This document shows positions 53,298-62,301 of a DNA stretch of 64,000 nucleotides, in pieces (position 1 is the stretch's first letter; each line of letters begins with the position of its first letter). The position numbers and the translations under genes are program-made. The notes beneath the pieces are model-generated. The model had not been told where the DNA came from, ran no database searches, and was given only the letters and a program-made list of their open reading frames with translations. Source of the stretch: Lactobacillus agrestimuris (GTDB lineage: Bacteria; Bacillota; Bacilli; Lactobacillales; Lactobacillaceae); assembly GCF_943193025.1 (NCBI RefSeq), contig NZ_CALPCQ010000010.1, forward strand, positions 1 through 64,000, written 5' to 3'.

Positions 53298-54350
53298 CTA
53301 ATTCATATTGTAACCAGAGTCATCTTTGATTACGGTCTTAGTTGGAACTTCAAGTGCATTGTTAATCTTGTTAGATACACGTTGACGTTCCTTACGGCTT
53401 ACAACTTCGATTTCCATTAAGCCAAACTTAACATTGTTGGTTTCTTTACTTACACCTTGCGCATGATCAGATTGAACATGGTTAGTAGCCTTACGGTAAT
53501 CCATTCCGATCTTGTACATTTGATTCATAGTTAAGTCAGTTTGCATTTCATTTGAAATTGAATCTAAGAAATCTTTATTAAGCAAGGTTGCTGGTGAAAT
53601 GGACTTCTTAAGTAATGCTTGCACTACCAAACGATCACGTTCTTGACGACCATAATCTTGCTTAGGGTCCCCATGACGAAGTTGCGCAAAGGCTAATGCG
53701 CCTTTACCATCTAAGTGGTAAGTTTTACCCTTAACGAAGTCATGCCCCATATTACTAAAGGTCAATGGTGAAGTTACATCAATTCCACCAACTTGGTTAA
53801 TAGCCTTCTTAAGGCCACCCATATTGATCAAGATGTAACCATCAACTGGGATACTGTAATACTTATCGATTGTCTTAATAGTTTCTGAAACGCCGCCTAA
53901 AGTATAAGCAGAGTTCATCTTAGTAACACCATAAGACTTGAAGTCTGGAAAGATTACAGCCGAGTCACGTGGAATTGAAGTGATGTCAGTTGTATTCTTT
54001 TCAGGATTAATCGATAGCATCATCATGGTATCGGTTCTACCTTTCCAGTGACGACCCATCGCACCAGTATCAGTACCTAATAATAGGATATTAATAGGTT
54101 TCTTTTCATTTAATAGATTGTCTAATGTTCTACCTTTATTACTCTTAGTCTGCTTAGCAACCGGAGTATACATATTATCTGCAGTGTCGCGGAGATTCTT
54201 ATATACCATTCCGCAAACAAAAACTCCAGCAACAACTAAAACGGCAATCACAATCCAGAAAACGCGCCAGAATTTCTTCCTTCTACGTTTACTTCTGTGA
54301 TGGTGGTGATGTTGATGCTGGACTTGCTTTGGTTTGTTGTCTTCTGTCAT
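53298..54350 (-). CDS. epsA: LytR-CpsA-Psr (LCP) phosphotransferase, first EPS gene
   Basis: 350 residues. A histidine-rich basic tail (about 10-20) precedes one membrane helix (about 28-50) and the extracellular LCP domain: ILLLGTDTGAMGRHWKGRTD (about 88), SIPRDSAV (about 122) and QLRHGDPKQDYGRQERD (about 210). LCP proteins attach polymers from the lipid carrier to peptidoglycan and can affect EPS gene expression. GGGGAG precedes the ATG. It is first in a roughly 19-kb minus-strand operon. Confidence 0.9.
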   Translation of the reverse strand: MTEDNKPKQVQHQHHHHHRSKRRRKKFWRVFWIVIAVLVVAGVFVCGMVYKNLRDTADNMYTPVAKQTKSNKGRTLDNLLNEKKPINILLLGTDTGAMGRHWKGRTDTMMMLSINPEKNTTDITSIPRDSAVIFPDFKSYGVTKMNSAYTLGGVSETIKTIDKYYSIPVDGYILINMGGLKKAINQVGGIDVTSPLTFSNMGHDFVKGKTYHLDGKGALAFAQLRHGDPKQDYGRQERDRLVVQALLKKSISPATLLNKDFLDSISNEMQTDLTMNQMYKIGMDYRKATNHVQSDHAQGVSKETNNVKFGLMEIEVVSRKERQRVSNKINNALEVPTKTVIKDDSGYNMN

Positions 54351-54384
54351 ACTTTCTCCCCAATTTTGTCATTTAACTCTTAAC

Positions 54385-54390
54385 ATTATA
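54385..54390 (-). promoter_or_regulatory. Candidate -10 box of the EPS operon
   Basis: TATAAT on the minus strand 35 bases upstream of the first EPS gene, with only a weak -35 at the right distance. This fits regulated expression. The opposite-strand hflX promoter (TATAAT at 54515-54520) is 125 bases away. Confidence 0.4.
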
Positions 54391-54553
54391 TAACGATCTA
54401 AAGCTTTTTTATAGTCTTTATCGCAATTAAGCCGCTTACAAGTCGAAGAAACTAGCAATTTTATCATATTATCGCCATAAAATTCATTTACTTTTCTATT
54501 TTCAGCAAGTGTACTATAATTGATAGACTATAAAATTGAAAGTAGGTGAATGT

Positions 54554-55819
54554 ATGATTGACAATCAACCAAAAAAGGTAAAAGCATTTATCGCTGGGGT
54601 AAATCTCAACGATCCAAACTTCGACTACTATATGACCGAGTTAGCTAACCTAACTGAGGCTAATAATATGAAAGTAGTTGGTCAAGCTCAGCAAAATCTC
54701 GAAAACATCGCCTCCGGAACATACTTCGGTGTCGGCAAGATCAACCAAATCAAAGCGATGGCCCAGGGATTAAAAGCCAAGGTCTTAGTCTTGAATGATG
54801 AACTAACACCAGTGCAGATTCGTAATCTTGAGAAGATGACTAAGCTGCGAGTAATTGACCGGACTGAATTAATTTTAGAGATCTTCGCAAGTCGTGCCCG
54901 TACTAAGCAAGCTAAGTTGCAAGTTCAACTCGCTCGCTTGCAATACGAACTTCCTCGACTTCACCCTTCAGAAAACAATCTGGACCAGCAACGTGGTGGT
55001 GGATTCGCCAACCGTGGTGCCGGTGAATCTAAACTAGAAATGAATCGCCGAACAATTGGTAAACAGATTTCTGCAATTAAGAAGGAGCTTAAGGCTGTCG
55101 AAAGCCAAGAAGAGATCAAGGCAAACCGTCGTAACCAAAGCCGCATCCCTAAAGTTGCACTCGTCGGTTACACCAACGCCGGAAAATCAACTACAATGAA
55201 TGGCTTGCTCAAGGCTTTCTCAGATGAAAGTTCAGATAAACAAGTCTTCGTCAAAAACATGCTCTTCGCAACCCTTGATACCAGCGTGCGTCGAATCGAC
55301 ATGAAAAACAATTTCAGCTTCATATTGTCAGATACTGTTGGTTTTATTTCCAAGTTACCTCACAACTTAGTTGAGTCCTTCAAGGCAACCTTGCAAGAAG
55401 CAAAAGATGCCGACTTGCTCATCAACGTGGTAGATTCATCCGACCCTAACATGCTTCAAATGATCAGAACAACCCAAGAAGTGCTGAATGAAATTGGCGT
55501 TAAAGGAATTCCGATGATTACAGCCTACAACAAGGCCGATCAAACCGATCGTAATTATCCGCAAATCGAAGGAAATGATATTCTCTACTCAGCAGTTGAC
55601 GACAAGTCGATCAAGATGCTCGCTGATTTAATTGTTAAGCGCGTATTCGCAAGTTATGACAAACTAAATTTAAAGCTTCCGTTATCTGATGTCAAGCTTC
55701 TTGCATATTTGCACGAGCGTGCTCAAGTAACTAGCGAAAACTATAAGTATGATGGTGTTTATGTCACTGCCAATATTGCACCAGATGATCTTTCCCGCTT
55801 TAAACAATATGAAATTTAA
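54554..55819 (+). CDS. hflX: GTPase HflX (ribosome-splitting factor)
   Basis: 421 residues. The N-terminal HflX domain contains YFGVGKINQIKAMAQ and DELTPVQIRNLEK. The linker LARLQYELPRL and GGGFANRGAGESKLE precede the GTPase domain: G1 GYTNAGKST (about 220), G3 DTVGF (about 267), G4 NKAD (about 333). HflX splits stalled 70S ribosomes under stress. The ATG at 54554 has AGTAGGTG upstream; the TTG at 54536 is part of the leader. Confidence 0.95.
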   Translation: MIDNQPKKVKAFIAGVNLNDPNFDYYMTELANLTEANNMKVVGQAQQNLENIASGTYFGVGKINQIKAMAQGLKAKVLVLNDELTPVQIRNLEKMTKLRVIDRTELILEIFASRARTKQAKLQVQLARLQYELPRLHPSENNLDQQRGGGFANRGAGESKLEMNRRTIGKQISAIKKELKAVESQEEIKANRRNQSRIPKVALVGYTNAGKSTTMNGLLKAFSDESSDKQVFVKNMLFATLDTSVRRIDMKNNFSFILSDTVGFISKLPHNLVESFKATLQEAKDADLLINVVDSSDPNMLQMIRTTQEVLNEIGVKGIPMITAYNKADQTDRNYPQIEGNDILYSAVDDKSIKMLADLIVKRVFASYDKLNLKLPLSDVKLLAYLHERAQVTSENYKYDGVYVTANIAPDDLSRFKQYEI

Positions 55820-55821
55820 GA

Positions 55822-55850
55822 AAAAAGTTGTCAATTTATGACAACTTTTT
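55822..55850 (+). terminator. hflX terminator
   Basis: A 12-bp inverted repeat (AAAAAGTTGTCA / TGACAACTTTTT) followed by T. Confidence 0.85.
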
Positions 55851-55928
55851 TCTATGCAGTTATTTTTAGATTATTGAGTAATTCATGTTAAACTTAGTAG
55901 TAACGATTCAAACACAAAGAAGGACAAC

Positions 55929-56930
55929 ATGAAGATCAAACAAGCTTTTCTAACCTTAACTGCCAGCATCTTAATTGCTGGTGTCGGCGTGACCTCATCT
56001 CAACAAGTTAGCGCCGCAAAATATAGCAAGAGCGAATCACGGAGCGTGAAGAGCTTCCAAAAGAAATACCGCGCGCTTAACAAGAAGGTCTACGATCAGA
56101 TTAATTTATATGAAACGGTGCCGGTTTTTACTGAAAAGTTCAACCCTGGTACGCTTGAGCCCGACTACATCAAGACTTCGATGAACTACATTAATTACTA
56201 CCGCTCTTTGGTTGGTTTACCTAGCGAAGACAATCCTGAAAAAGACAACCTTGATGCACAGATTGGAGCTGGAACACTTGCCGCAATTAAGGCAGCTCCT
56301 GACTTAAATGCCCATGGCCTACTCAACTACAAGCGTCCTGAAATGATCAGCAAAACTGACTGGGAGACTGCCGAAGACGCAACGCTTGGTAATATTAATT
56401 TTTTAGAAGGTAACTCTTCTGCTAGTGCTGGCGAAATCGTAACTGATTTACTTCAAGACAAAAACAACTTAGCTGGCAGCGGTAATACTGGTCACCGTGC
56501 ACTTTTATTATCAGCACGCGCAACCCATATGGGAATCGGGGCCGCTTATGGCGAGAACGGTATGCTCTATTCAGTTGAAAATGGTGTCTTCGCTGACGAC
56601 ATTCTTCGCGACCCGGCTAAGAGTGTAGTGACATATCCAAGCAAGCAGGTCTTTCCAATTGAACTTTTAAGTAATAATACCCCATGGTCCGCATATTTTT
56701 CTTCTAAAGAGATCAAGTCTACGCCTACGATCTACATTAAGGATCTGACGACCAAAAAAACTTACCGCGCAACTCGTGTTAAGAATTTTAAGAATGCGCA
56801 TTATAGTGATGGCTACCGGACCGCGATTTCTTTCTACCCAGGCAAGACCAAACTGGTTAACACGCACAAGTATCAGGTTAAAATCGGAAGTTATTACAGT
56901 TATAGCTTTAGATTATTTAGACAAAAGTAA
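55929..56930 (+). CDS. Secreted CAP (SCP-like) domain protein
   Basis: 333 residues with a signal peptide (about 1-29, cut after VSA-AK). A CAP-type domain at about 75-215 shows MNYINYYRSLVGLP, AHGLLNY and GNTGHRALLLSARATHMGIG, the SEC10/PgrA-like pattern in lactobacilli. A C-terminal beta-rich domain (about 235-333) follows. CAP proteins are extracellular and bind or cleave ligands; their role in lactobacilli is unclear. AAGGAC precedes the ATG and a strong terminator follows. Confidence 0.78.
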   Translation: MKIKQAFLTLTASILIAGVGVTSSQQVSAAKYSKSESRSVKSFQKKYRALNKKVYDQINLYETVPVFTEKFNPGTLEPDYIKTSMNYINYYRSLVGLPSEDNPEKDNLDAQIGAGTLAAIKAAPDLNAHGLLNYKRPEMISKTDWETAEDATLGNINFLEGNSSASAGEIVTDLLQDKNNLAGSGNTGHRALLLSARATHMGIGAAYGENGMLYSVENGVFADDILRDPAKSVVTYPSKQVFPIELLSNNTPWSAYFSSKEIKSTPTIYIKDLTTKKTYRATRVKNFKNAHYSDGYRTAISFYPGKTKLVNTHKYQVKIGSYYSYSFRLFRQK

Positions 56931-56931
56931 C

Positions 56932-56973
56932 AAAAATCCCTAGTTAGATTGAATACTCTAACTAGGGATTTTT
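56932..56973. terminator. Bidirectional terminator
   Basis: AAAATCCCTAGTTAGA and TCTAACTAGGGATTTT form a long perfect stem between the convergent CAP and NlpC/P60 genes. Confidence 0.88.
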
Positions 56974-56988
56974 CTTTGTATTTCATTT

Positions 56989-57897
56989 TTAAAGCACACG
57001 CTTAGCAAGTGTTGGGTAGTAATATGAACTAATTGTTTGCAAAATAGTTCCTTGGTCAGGTGTTGCAGCATTAACATATTGGTTATTACCAATATAAATA
57101 GCTACGTGGTAAGGTGCATCAGTCGAACCCCAGAACAATAAGTCACCTGGTTGCAAACTATTCATTGAAACAGTTTGACCAACTTTACTTTGATCTTGAC
57201 TAGTTCTTGGCAAGTTCACACCTGATTGAGCATAAACATATTGCACAAGACCAGAACAGTCAAATGAGTCAGGACCAACAGCACCCCAAACGTAAGGCTT
57301 ACCAACTTCTTGTTTTGCCAAGTTAGTAATTGCAGTCTTCTTATCTGGAGCCTGGCTAACTGCACTAGTATTAATTGTTTGGGCAACAATCTTCTTGGCC
57401 TTTTGCACATTAGCTTTTTTCTTCTCAATCTTAGCTTGAGATTTTTCTTTTTTCTTTTGATCAGCCGTAACTTTAACAGTGGTCATCTTTTCTTTAGCTT
57501 TTTTAGCAATTGAAGAAACCTTCTTAGTTGATTTCTTTTGCGTATTTGCGTTAGCTTCTGGAGCTTCACTTGCTGCCTGATCAACATCAACAGTGTAACG
57601 AGCTTGGATCCATTCGTTATCACCAACCATGTACCAAAGATCACCATCTTTATCAACGGCAGTCTTCACAACATTCCATTCTGTACCGTCCTTGGCTCTA
57701 AAGCCCATAAAACGACCAGAATTATAGTTAGTGTAGATCTTTACCCCTTTACCAGGTAAGTATTTAATCTTAACTTTCTTAATTGCTGTTTTAAATGTTG
57801 TCGCATTTGCATTAACTGCTTTTAATGACGAAATAGCGCCTAAGCCGGTTACTGTGATAGCGGCTGCGGCACCCATTTTAAAAAATTTATGTTTCAT
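56989..57897 (-). CDS. NlpC/P60 peptidoglycan endopeptidase with SH3-like domain
   Basis: 302 residues. Signal peptide (about 1-32), SH3-like wall-binding domain (about 40-110; KIYTNYNSGRFMGF, WNVVKTA), a lysine-rich linker (about 115-185) and the NlpC/P60 domain. The catalytic cysteine is in DSFDCSGLVQYVYAQSG (about 214) and the histidine in APYHVAIYIGNNQYV (about 265). It cleaves stem peptides of peptidoglycan. It is one of three paralogues in a row, and the longest linker is here. Confidence 0.9.
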   Translation of the reverse strand: MKHKFFKMGAAAAITVTGLGAISSLKAVNANATTFKTAIKKVKIKYLPGKGVKIYTNYNSGRFMGFRAKDGTEWNVVKTAVDKDGDLWYMVGDNEWIQARYTVDVDQAASEAPEANANTQKKSTKKVSSIAKKAKEKMTTVKVTADQKKKEKSQAKIEKKKANVQKAKKIVAQTINTSAVSQAPDKKTAITNLAKQEVGKPYVWGAVGPDSFDCSGLVQYVYAQSGVNLPRTSQDQSKVGQTVSMNSLQPGDLLFWGSTDAPYHVAIYIGNNQYVNAATPDQGTILQTISSYYYPTLAKRVL

Positions 57898-58042
57898 CTA
57901 TTCAATCCCCTTTGGTAGCGAAAACTATAAATGTACAGATCATCTAGTTTTGTACTTATAATATTTATTCTAACCACATTTTGACAAGATTTCTATTAAT
58001 TCGGCAAAATTTCTTAAAAAAAGCTACCTAAATGCAATAAAA

Positions 58043-58070
58043 AACGGACCCGTAAAAACAGATCCGTCGT
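58043..58070 (-). terminator. Terminator of the second NlpC/P60 gene
   Basis: ACGGAtC/GgTCCGT stem with loop and T run on the minus strand, directly after the stop codon. Confidence 0.6.
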
Positions 58071-58083
58071 AATTTTCTATTAA

Positions 58084-58827
58084 TTAACCAAGTACACGCT
58101 TAGCAAATTGTGGTCTAAAGTAAGTCATTGATTGGACAGTAACACTTTGACCAGGAGCTGGTGCGTGAACATACTTACCGTTACCTACGTAAATACCTAC
58201 GTGGTAAGCACTACCTTCACCACCCCAGAATAACAAGTCACCTGGTTGAAGGTTGTTCATTGATACTGAAGTTCCTTGAGTAGATTGTGCTTGTGAAGTT
58301 CTTGGAAGTTTAACACCTGCTGCATTTTGGTAAACGTATTGAACTAAACCTGAGCAGTCAAATCCGTTAGTGCTAGTTCCGCCGTATACGTAAGGAATAC
58401 CTTGTTGAGCCTTAGCTAAAGCAATGATACCTGAAGCATCCCCAGTAGCTTGAACAGACTTCTTAGCCTTCTTCACTTTCTTAACTGTATTAGTCTTAAC
58501 CTTTTGATCAGCACTTACAGTGTACTTAGCCATGATCCATTGGCCTTCGCCAATTTCATACCATGTACGACCCTTAGCGTCAAATTCAGTATCAAGTACA
58601 TTCCAAGTAGTACCGTGTTGGGCACGCTTACCAGTGAATTTACCATGGTTGTAGTTGTCCCAAATGTTAATTCCGTAGTTAGGAACGTAGTTGATCTTTA
58701 CTTGTTGAGTAGCAGCCTTTACATGTGGTGCAACAGCGTTAGGTTTAACAGCGTTAACGGTTGCTAAACCCGCAATACTCAAAGCAGCAGCAGCGGTAGC
58801 TTTTACAAAATTATTTTTCAAATCCAA
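58084..58827 (-). CDS. NlpC/P60 peptidoglycan endopeptidase with SH3-like domain
   Basis: 247 residues. Signal peptide (about 1-38), SH3-like domain (about 42-105; INIWDNYNHGKFTGKRAQHG, WNVLDTEFD), short linker and NlpC/P60 domain with NGFDCSGLVQYVYQNAAG (catalytic Cys about 158) and AYHVGIYVGNGKYVHAP (His). The closest relatives are its two neighbours. The start is a TTG at 58827 with GGGAG 9 bases upstream. Confidence 0.9.
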   Translation of the reverse strand: MDLKNNFVKATAAAALSIAGLATVNAVKPNAVAPHVKAATQQVKINYVPNYGINIWDNYNHGKFTGKRAQHGTTWNVLDTEFDAKGRTWYEIGEGQWIMAKYTVSADQKVKTNTVKKVKKAKKSVQATGDASGIIALAKAQQGIPYVYGGTSTNGFDCSGLVQYVYQNAAGVKLPRTSQAQSTQGTSVSMNNLQPGDLLFWGGEGSAYHVGIYVGNGKYVHAPAPGQSVTVQSMTYFRPQFAKRVLG

Positions 58828-58988
58828 AATTAAGTCTCCCAGTTCTTTCTTACTTCTATATGTGGTAGTAAAAAAGTAAAATATTTACTACGATTTGTTA
58901 TAAACTTTAACTTTTCTTAAAATAACTACATAATCTATAATACTCGCGCAGTATTACAAAACTGTTACAAAATGAATACTTGGATGTA

Positions 58989-59025
58989 AAAAAGGCCATG
59001 AAATCTATTATTTCATGGCCTTTTC
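58989..59025 (-). terminator. Terminator of the third NlpC/P60 gene
   Basis: AAAGGCCATGAAAT and ATTTCATGGCCTTT form a 14-bp stem, with a T run on the minus strand. Confidence 0.85.
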
Positions 59026-59065
59026 TTTGTGCGGAATAAATTAAATTTTAAGTTCTAATCTAATA

Positions 59066-59542
59066 TTATAATACACGCTTAGCTGCTGATGGGTAGAATG
59101 AAGCTAAAGTTTGTTCCTTAACTGTTTGACCAGGAGCTGGTGCGTGAACGAACTTACCGTTACCTACGTAAATACCTACGTGGTAGTTACCCCAGAATAA
59201 TAAGTCACCCTTCTTAAGCTTCTTCAATGAAACTGACTTACCAGTTGCAATTTGTGAGTAAGTAGTTCTTGGTAAAATTTTACCAACAGCATTTTTGTAA
59301 ACGTATGAAGTTAAACCTGAACAGTCAAATCCTGAAGGACCGGTTGCACCGTAAATGTAAGGTTTACCAATTTGCTTCTTAACAAGCTTTACAACCTTGT
59401 TACGCTTTTGCTTAGTAGTGCTTGCTTGAACAACTTCGTCAGCCTTAACTGATGAAGGCATAACTGCGGCTGCTGCTGAAGCTCCAGTAAGGAAAATAGA
59501 TACGGCTGCTGCTAACTTAACAATACTACGTTTAAAACTCAA
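59066..59542 (-). CDS. Short NlpC/P60 peptidoglycan endopeptidase
   Basis: 158 residues: signal peptide (about 1-35) and NlpC/P60 domain only, with no SH3-like domain. The catalytic motif is SGFDCSGLTSYVYKNAVG (Cys about 72) with NYHVGIYVGNGKFVHAP. It starts with TTG, preceded by AAGGAGAG. The domain is as close to the 58-kb paralogue as that is to the 57-kb one, which fits tandem duplication and loss or gain of the wall-binding domain. Confidence 0.9.
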   Translation of the reverse strand: MSFKRSIVKLAAAVSIFLTGASAAAAVMPSSVKADEVVQASTTKQKRNKVVKLVKKQIGKPYIYGATGPSGFDCSGLTSYVYKNAVGKILPRTTYSQIATGKSVSLKKLKKGDLLFWGNYHVGIYVGNGKFVHAPAPGQTVKEQTLASFYPSAAKRVL

Positions 59543-59708
59543 AAGTAATTCTCTCCTTAAACTTGTCCTAATTTCGACTATAATATTTGTCGTTTGTCAT
59601 TCAACGGTTTATATAATACCTACTGAATGTTACACGTTTGTTTCAAAAAAACTACCAAGTGATTAAGAAAAACGATTAATTTTGAATTTTTTTGTAAAAA
59701 AGCGAATC

Positions 59709-60257
59709 TCAATCCTTTCGAAGGCCCGTTATAATCGCATTGAGACGCTGTGCAGTATTTTCCCATGAATCATTTAGCAAAACATGAGCGTAAGGCTTTA
59801 AATCGTAAGATAACTGATTTAATTCACTGCCGCTAAGACGTTCTTTAACGCTCTGAATGCTGTCACCGCGCCGAATGAGGCGTTCTTTTAACTCTTCAAT
59901 ACTAGAAGCTGTGACATATAAGAAATAAACTTGGTCACCCAATTGTTTCAAATAAGATTTCACACCCTGAATATCAACTATTAATGAAACAAGGTCATTA
60001 TTTTTCCAAGCTTCATCAAGGGCTTCCCGACTTGAGCCGTACTGATAAGAGCCATATTTAACATGTTCAAAGAAGTGCAGTTTTGCAAATGTATCATCAT
60101 TTTCAAAGTAATAACTCTCCTTATCTACTTCGCCCTCTCGCATTGGACGAGTCGTATGAGTAATGACCCGCGGAATGTCATATTTTCTTTTTAAATATTC
60201 TGAAATAGTCGTCTTGCCAGCACCGCTTGGACCAGCAATCAAAATAATTCTCTTCAT
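59709..60257 (-). CDS. Guanylate-kinase-like protein
   Basis: 182 residues with P-loop AGPSGAGKTTISEYLKRK (about 8), THTTRPMREGEVDKESYYFE (the GMP-binding region, about 33) and VKYGSYQYGSSREAL. The closeness to Gmk is clear but it is short. Lactobacilli usually carry a second, canonical gmk near rpoZ, so this is probably the paralogous 'guanylate kinase' of uncertain role. It is divergent from the DUF2187-like gene. Confidence 0.82.
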   Translation of the reverse strand: MKRIILIAGPSGAGKTTISEYLKRKYDIPRVITHTTRPMREGEVDKESYYFENDDTFAKLHFFEHVKYGSYQYGSSREALDEAWKNNDLVSLIVDIQGVKSYLKQLGDQVYFLYVTASSIEELKERLIRRGDSIQSVKERLSGSELNQLSYDLKPYAHVLLNDSWENTAQRLNAIITGLRKD

Positions 60258-60366
60258 TGAAAGTAACTTCCCTTGTATATTTCATTACATTTATACTTGT
60301 AAATTCATTACGTTTATAATAGTATTCTACTATTGTATTAAAAATGGGAAGGAAGAGAAAGTCACA

Positions 60367-60684
60367 ATGAAAAAAGCTGATGTAAAAGAGGGCGCAATTT
60401 TAGCTGGTAAGTCAGAAGAAGAATTGAAGAAACCATTCCAAGGTAAAGTTGAAAAAATTTACGAAAATTCAGCACTTTTATCAATTACTTCATATGATCC
60501 GATTGACGAGACTGCAATAAGTGACTTAAACCACAAGATTGTTGTTAATTTTAAGAACTTGAAGCCTGCTCGCGCTGCTAAGGGCAGCAAGGTTGCAGCA
60601 ATCAATGAAGTTAAAGTTGAAAAGGTAAAGGGCGATGCTCCTAAGCCAGCTGAAGACAAAAAAGATAAGAAAGATAAAAAATAA
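60367..60684 (+). CDS. DUF2187-like small protein
   Basis: 105 residues. Residues about 25-68 (FQGKVEKIYENSALLSIT ... KIVVNFKNLKPA) resemble DUF2187, a small KOW/SH3-like beta-barrel. The C-terminus is a lysine/aspartate-rich tail (KKDKKDKK). The ATG at 60367 follows GGAAGAGAAAG; the longer upstream frame is not supported. Function unknown; nucleic-acid or ribosome contact would fit a KOW-like fold. Confidence 0.65.
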   Translation: MKKADVKEGAILAGKSEEELKKPFQGKVEKIYENSALLSITSYDPIDETAISDLNHKIVVNFKNLKPARAAKGSKVAAINEVKVEKVKGDAPKPAEDKKDKKDKK

Positions 60685-60697
60685 TTCATAAATCTTC

Positions 60698-60728
60698 GCA
60701 GGGGTCTTGCATCCCTGCTATTTTTTTG
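60698..60728 (+). terminator. Terminator of the DUF2187-like gene
   Basis: GCAGGG and TCCCTGC stem followed by seven T. Confidence 0.8.
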
Positions 60729-60768
60729 CCTAAAATCAAAGAGTCAAATTAATTTTCGGGAGTATTAT

Positions 60769-62274
60769 ATGAAAGAAAAAACAAGAAAGTTTCTATTCTG
60801 GTTTATCATCATCCAGCCATTTCTTGACCTTTACTGGTTTTACAATGGTAAATTGGCTGATGTTTTACCATTTACTTTACCAACCATTATCCGCATCTTG
60901 GCAATTATTGTCATCGCTGGTATGTTCTATAGTCAAAGGCAAAATTGGCAAAAACTTGGCCGTGATAAGTGGCTGATTGCTTATTTAGTCTTATTAGTTG
61001 TTTATTCAATCGTCCACCTCTGGCACGTAAAAAATTTCACCAGTGTTAATCCAAATGACTACAACTATTCAACTGTCAGTGAAATTTTTTATCTAATTAG
61101 AATGGCCTTGCCACTTGTAACAATCTATTTCACTAGGCAGCTGCAATTTACCAAAGAAGAGTTTAAGACCGTCATCATGAGTCTATCTGGCCTCTTCTCA
61201 GTTACCATCGTTTTCAGCAATCTATTCATTATTTCGCTGCGCTCATATGGGGATGGCTTCATTTCTGCTAATATATTTGAATGGTTCTTCAATCCAAATA
61301 TTGGCTACTCGCACATGGCATCCAAAGGTTTTTTCAACTTCTCCAACATGGTATCAGCCGTCTTATTCATGCTGCTGCCATTAATGTTGCATTTTTTATT
61401 TGAAAAGTTTGACTGGAAAATTGCAACTTTAGTGGCCTTTCAAGCCTTAGCAATGATCGAAATTGGTACTAAGGTAGCCGCAATTGGATTACTTGGCGGA
61501 ATCATCATCGGAATTTTAGCCTTTGCCGTTCATGCCTTTTTAATCAAAAATGTCAAAAAGAACCTGAAAGCATTAATCTTCGCCGTAATTGTTGAAGCAG
61601 CTGCCTTAGCGATCCTGCCATTTGGTCCAGCTATTCAGCGCTACAACTATGAAGCATATCTTGCTCGCGTGTCTGACCACGATTTAACTAATGAAAGCCG
61701 TGAGCTTAATGCTGGCTTAGCTAAATATCCAAGTGGTAAAAAGCGTGCTGACTTCTTACGTGGTTTCATCAAGAAAAATTACCATGCTTATGCCTTAAAT
61801 AAGAAATTCGTCTTCAAGAGCTATCCTTATCAATATGATCCAGAGTTCTGGCTTGGCGTTATGAAGGAGCCTGGCGAAATGCGGATGCAAAATCGCCATT
61901 TAGAAGAAGCGATGTTAACTAAAGTAAGAGATACTAATAACAATCCACTTGATAAATATTTGGGAATTTCTTACACACGTGAAACTAACATCTTCAACTT
62001 AGAGCGAGATTTCACTTCCCAGATCTTCTCTCTTGGCTGGATCGGTATGCTTCTTTTCATCGGACCTTACGTGGTAATTCTTTTATATGGAATTTGGAAA
62101 TGGTTCGCGCGCAAAGAAGTTCGAACTTATCTAGTTAGTTCATTATTGATTTCACTGGCTTTCATGATCTTCGCTGCCTTTTCATCAGGTAACGTGATGG
62201 ACTTCTTAACAGCCAGTTTCATCTTGGCATTTGTAGAAGGAAATCTATTAATTCAAATTAAATCTAAGCATTAA
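60769..62274 (+). CDS. O-antigen ligase/Wzy-like membrane protein
   Basis: 501 residues with about 10-11 membrane helices and one large extracellular loop (about 300-415), the organisation of O-antigen ligase/polymerase proteins. Motifs are weak, for example IGYSHMASKGFFNFSN near residue 182. It is not inside the EPS operon, although only 6 kb from its promoter. It may polymerise or attach another surface glycan. GGGAG precedes the ATG. Confidence 0.7.
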   Translation: MKEKTRKFLFWFIIIQPFLDLYWFYNGKLADVLPFTLPTIIRILAIIVIAGMFYSQRQNWQKLGRDKWLIAYLVLLVVYSIVHLWHVKNFTSVNPNDYNYSTVSEIFYLIRMALPLVTIYFTRQLQFTKEEFKTVIMSLSGLFSVTIVFSNLFIISLRSYGDGFISANIFEWFFNPNIGYSHMASKGFFNFSNMVSAVLFMLLPLMLHFLFEKFDWKIATLVAFQALAMIEIGTKVAAIGLLGGIIIGILAFAVHAFLIKNVKKNLKALIFAVIVEAAALAILPFGPAIQRYNYEAYLARVSDHDLTNESRELNAGLAKYPSGKKRADFLRGFIKKNYHAYALNKKFVFKSYPYQYDPEFWLGVMKEPGEMRMQNRHLEEAMLTKVRDTNNNPLDKYLGISYTRETNIFNLERDFTSQIFSLGWIGMLLFIGPYVVILLYGIWKWFARKEVRTYLVSSLLISLAFMIFAAFSSGNVMDFLTASFILAFVEGNLLIQIKSKH

Positions 62275-62301
62275 AAAAAGCCCCTTTTGGGGCTTTTTTA
62301 T
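62272..62301. terminator. Bidirectional terminator
   Basis: AAAAAAAGCCCC and GGGGCTTTTTTT form a stem with a 4-base loop between convergent genes. Confidence 0.88.

Noticed and set aside
58450-58767. 105-codon frame on the plus strand
   Set aside because: It is antisense within the second NlpC/P60 gene.
60769-62274. Second Wzy for the EPS cluster
   Set aside because: It lies outside the operon on the opposite strand with its own terminator and a wzy gene is already present in the cluster, so a direct link was not claimed.
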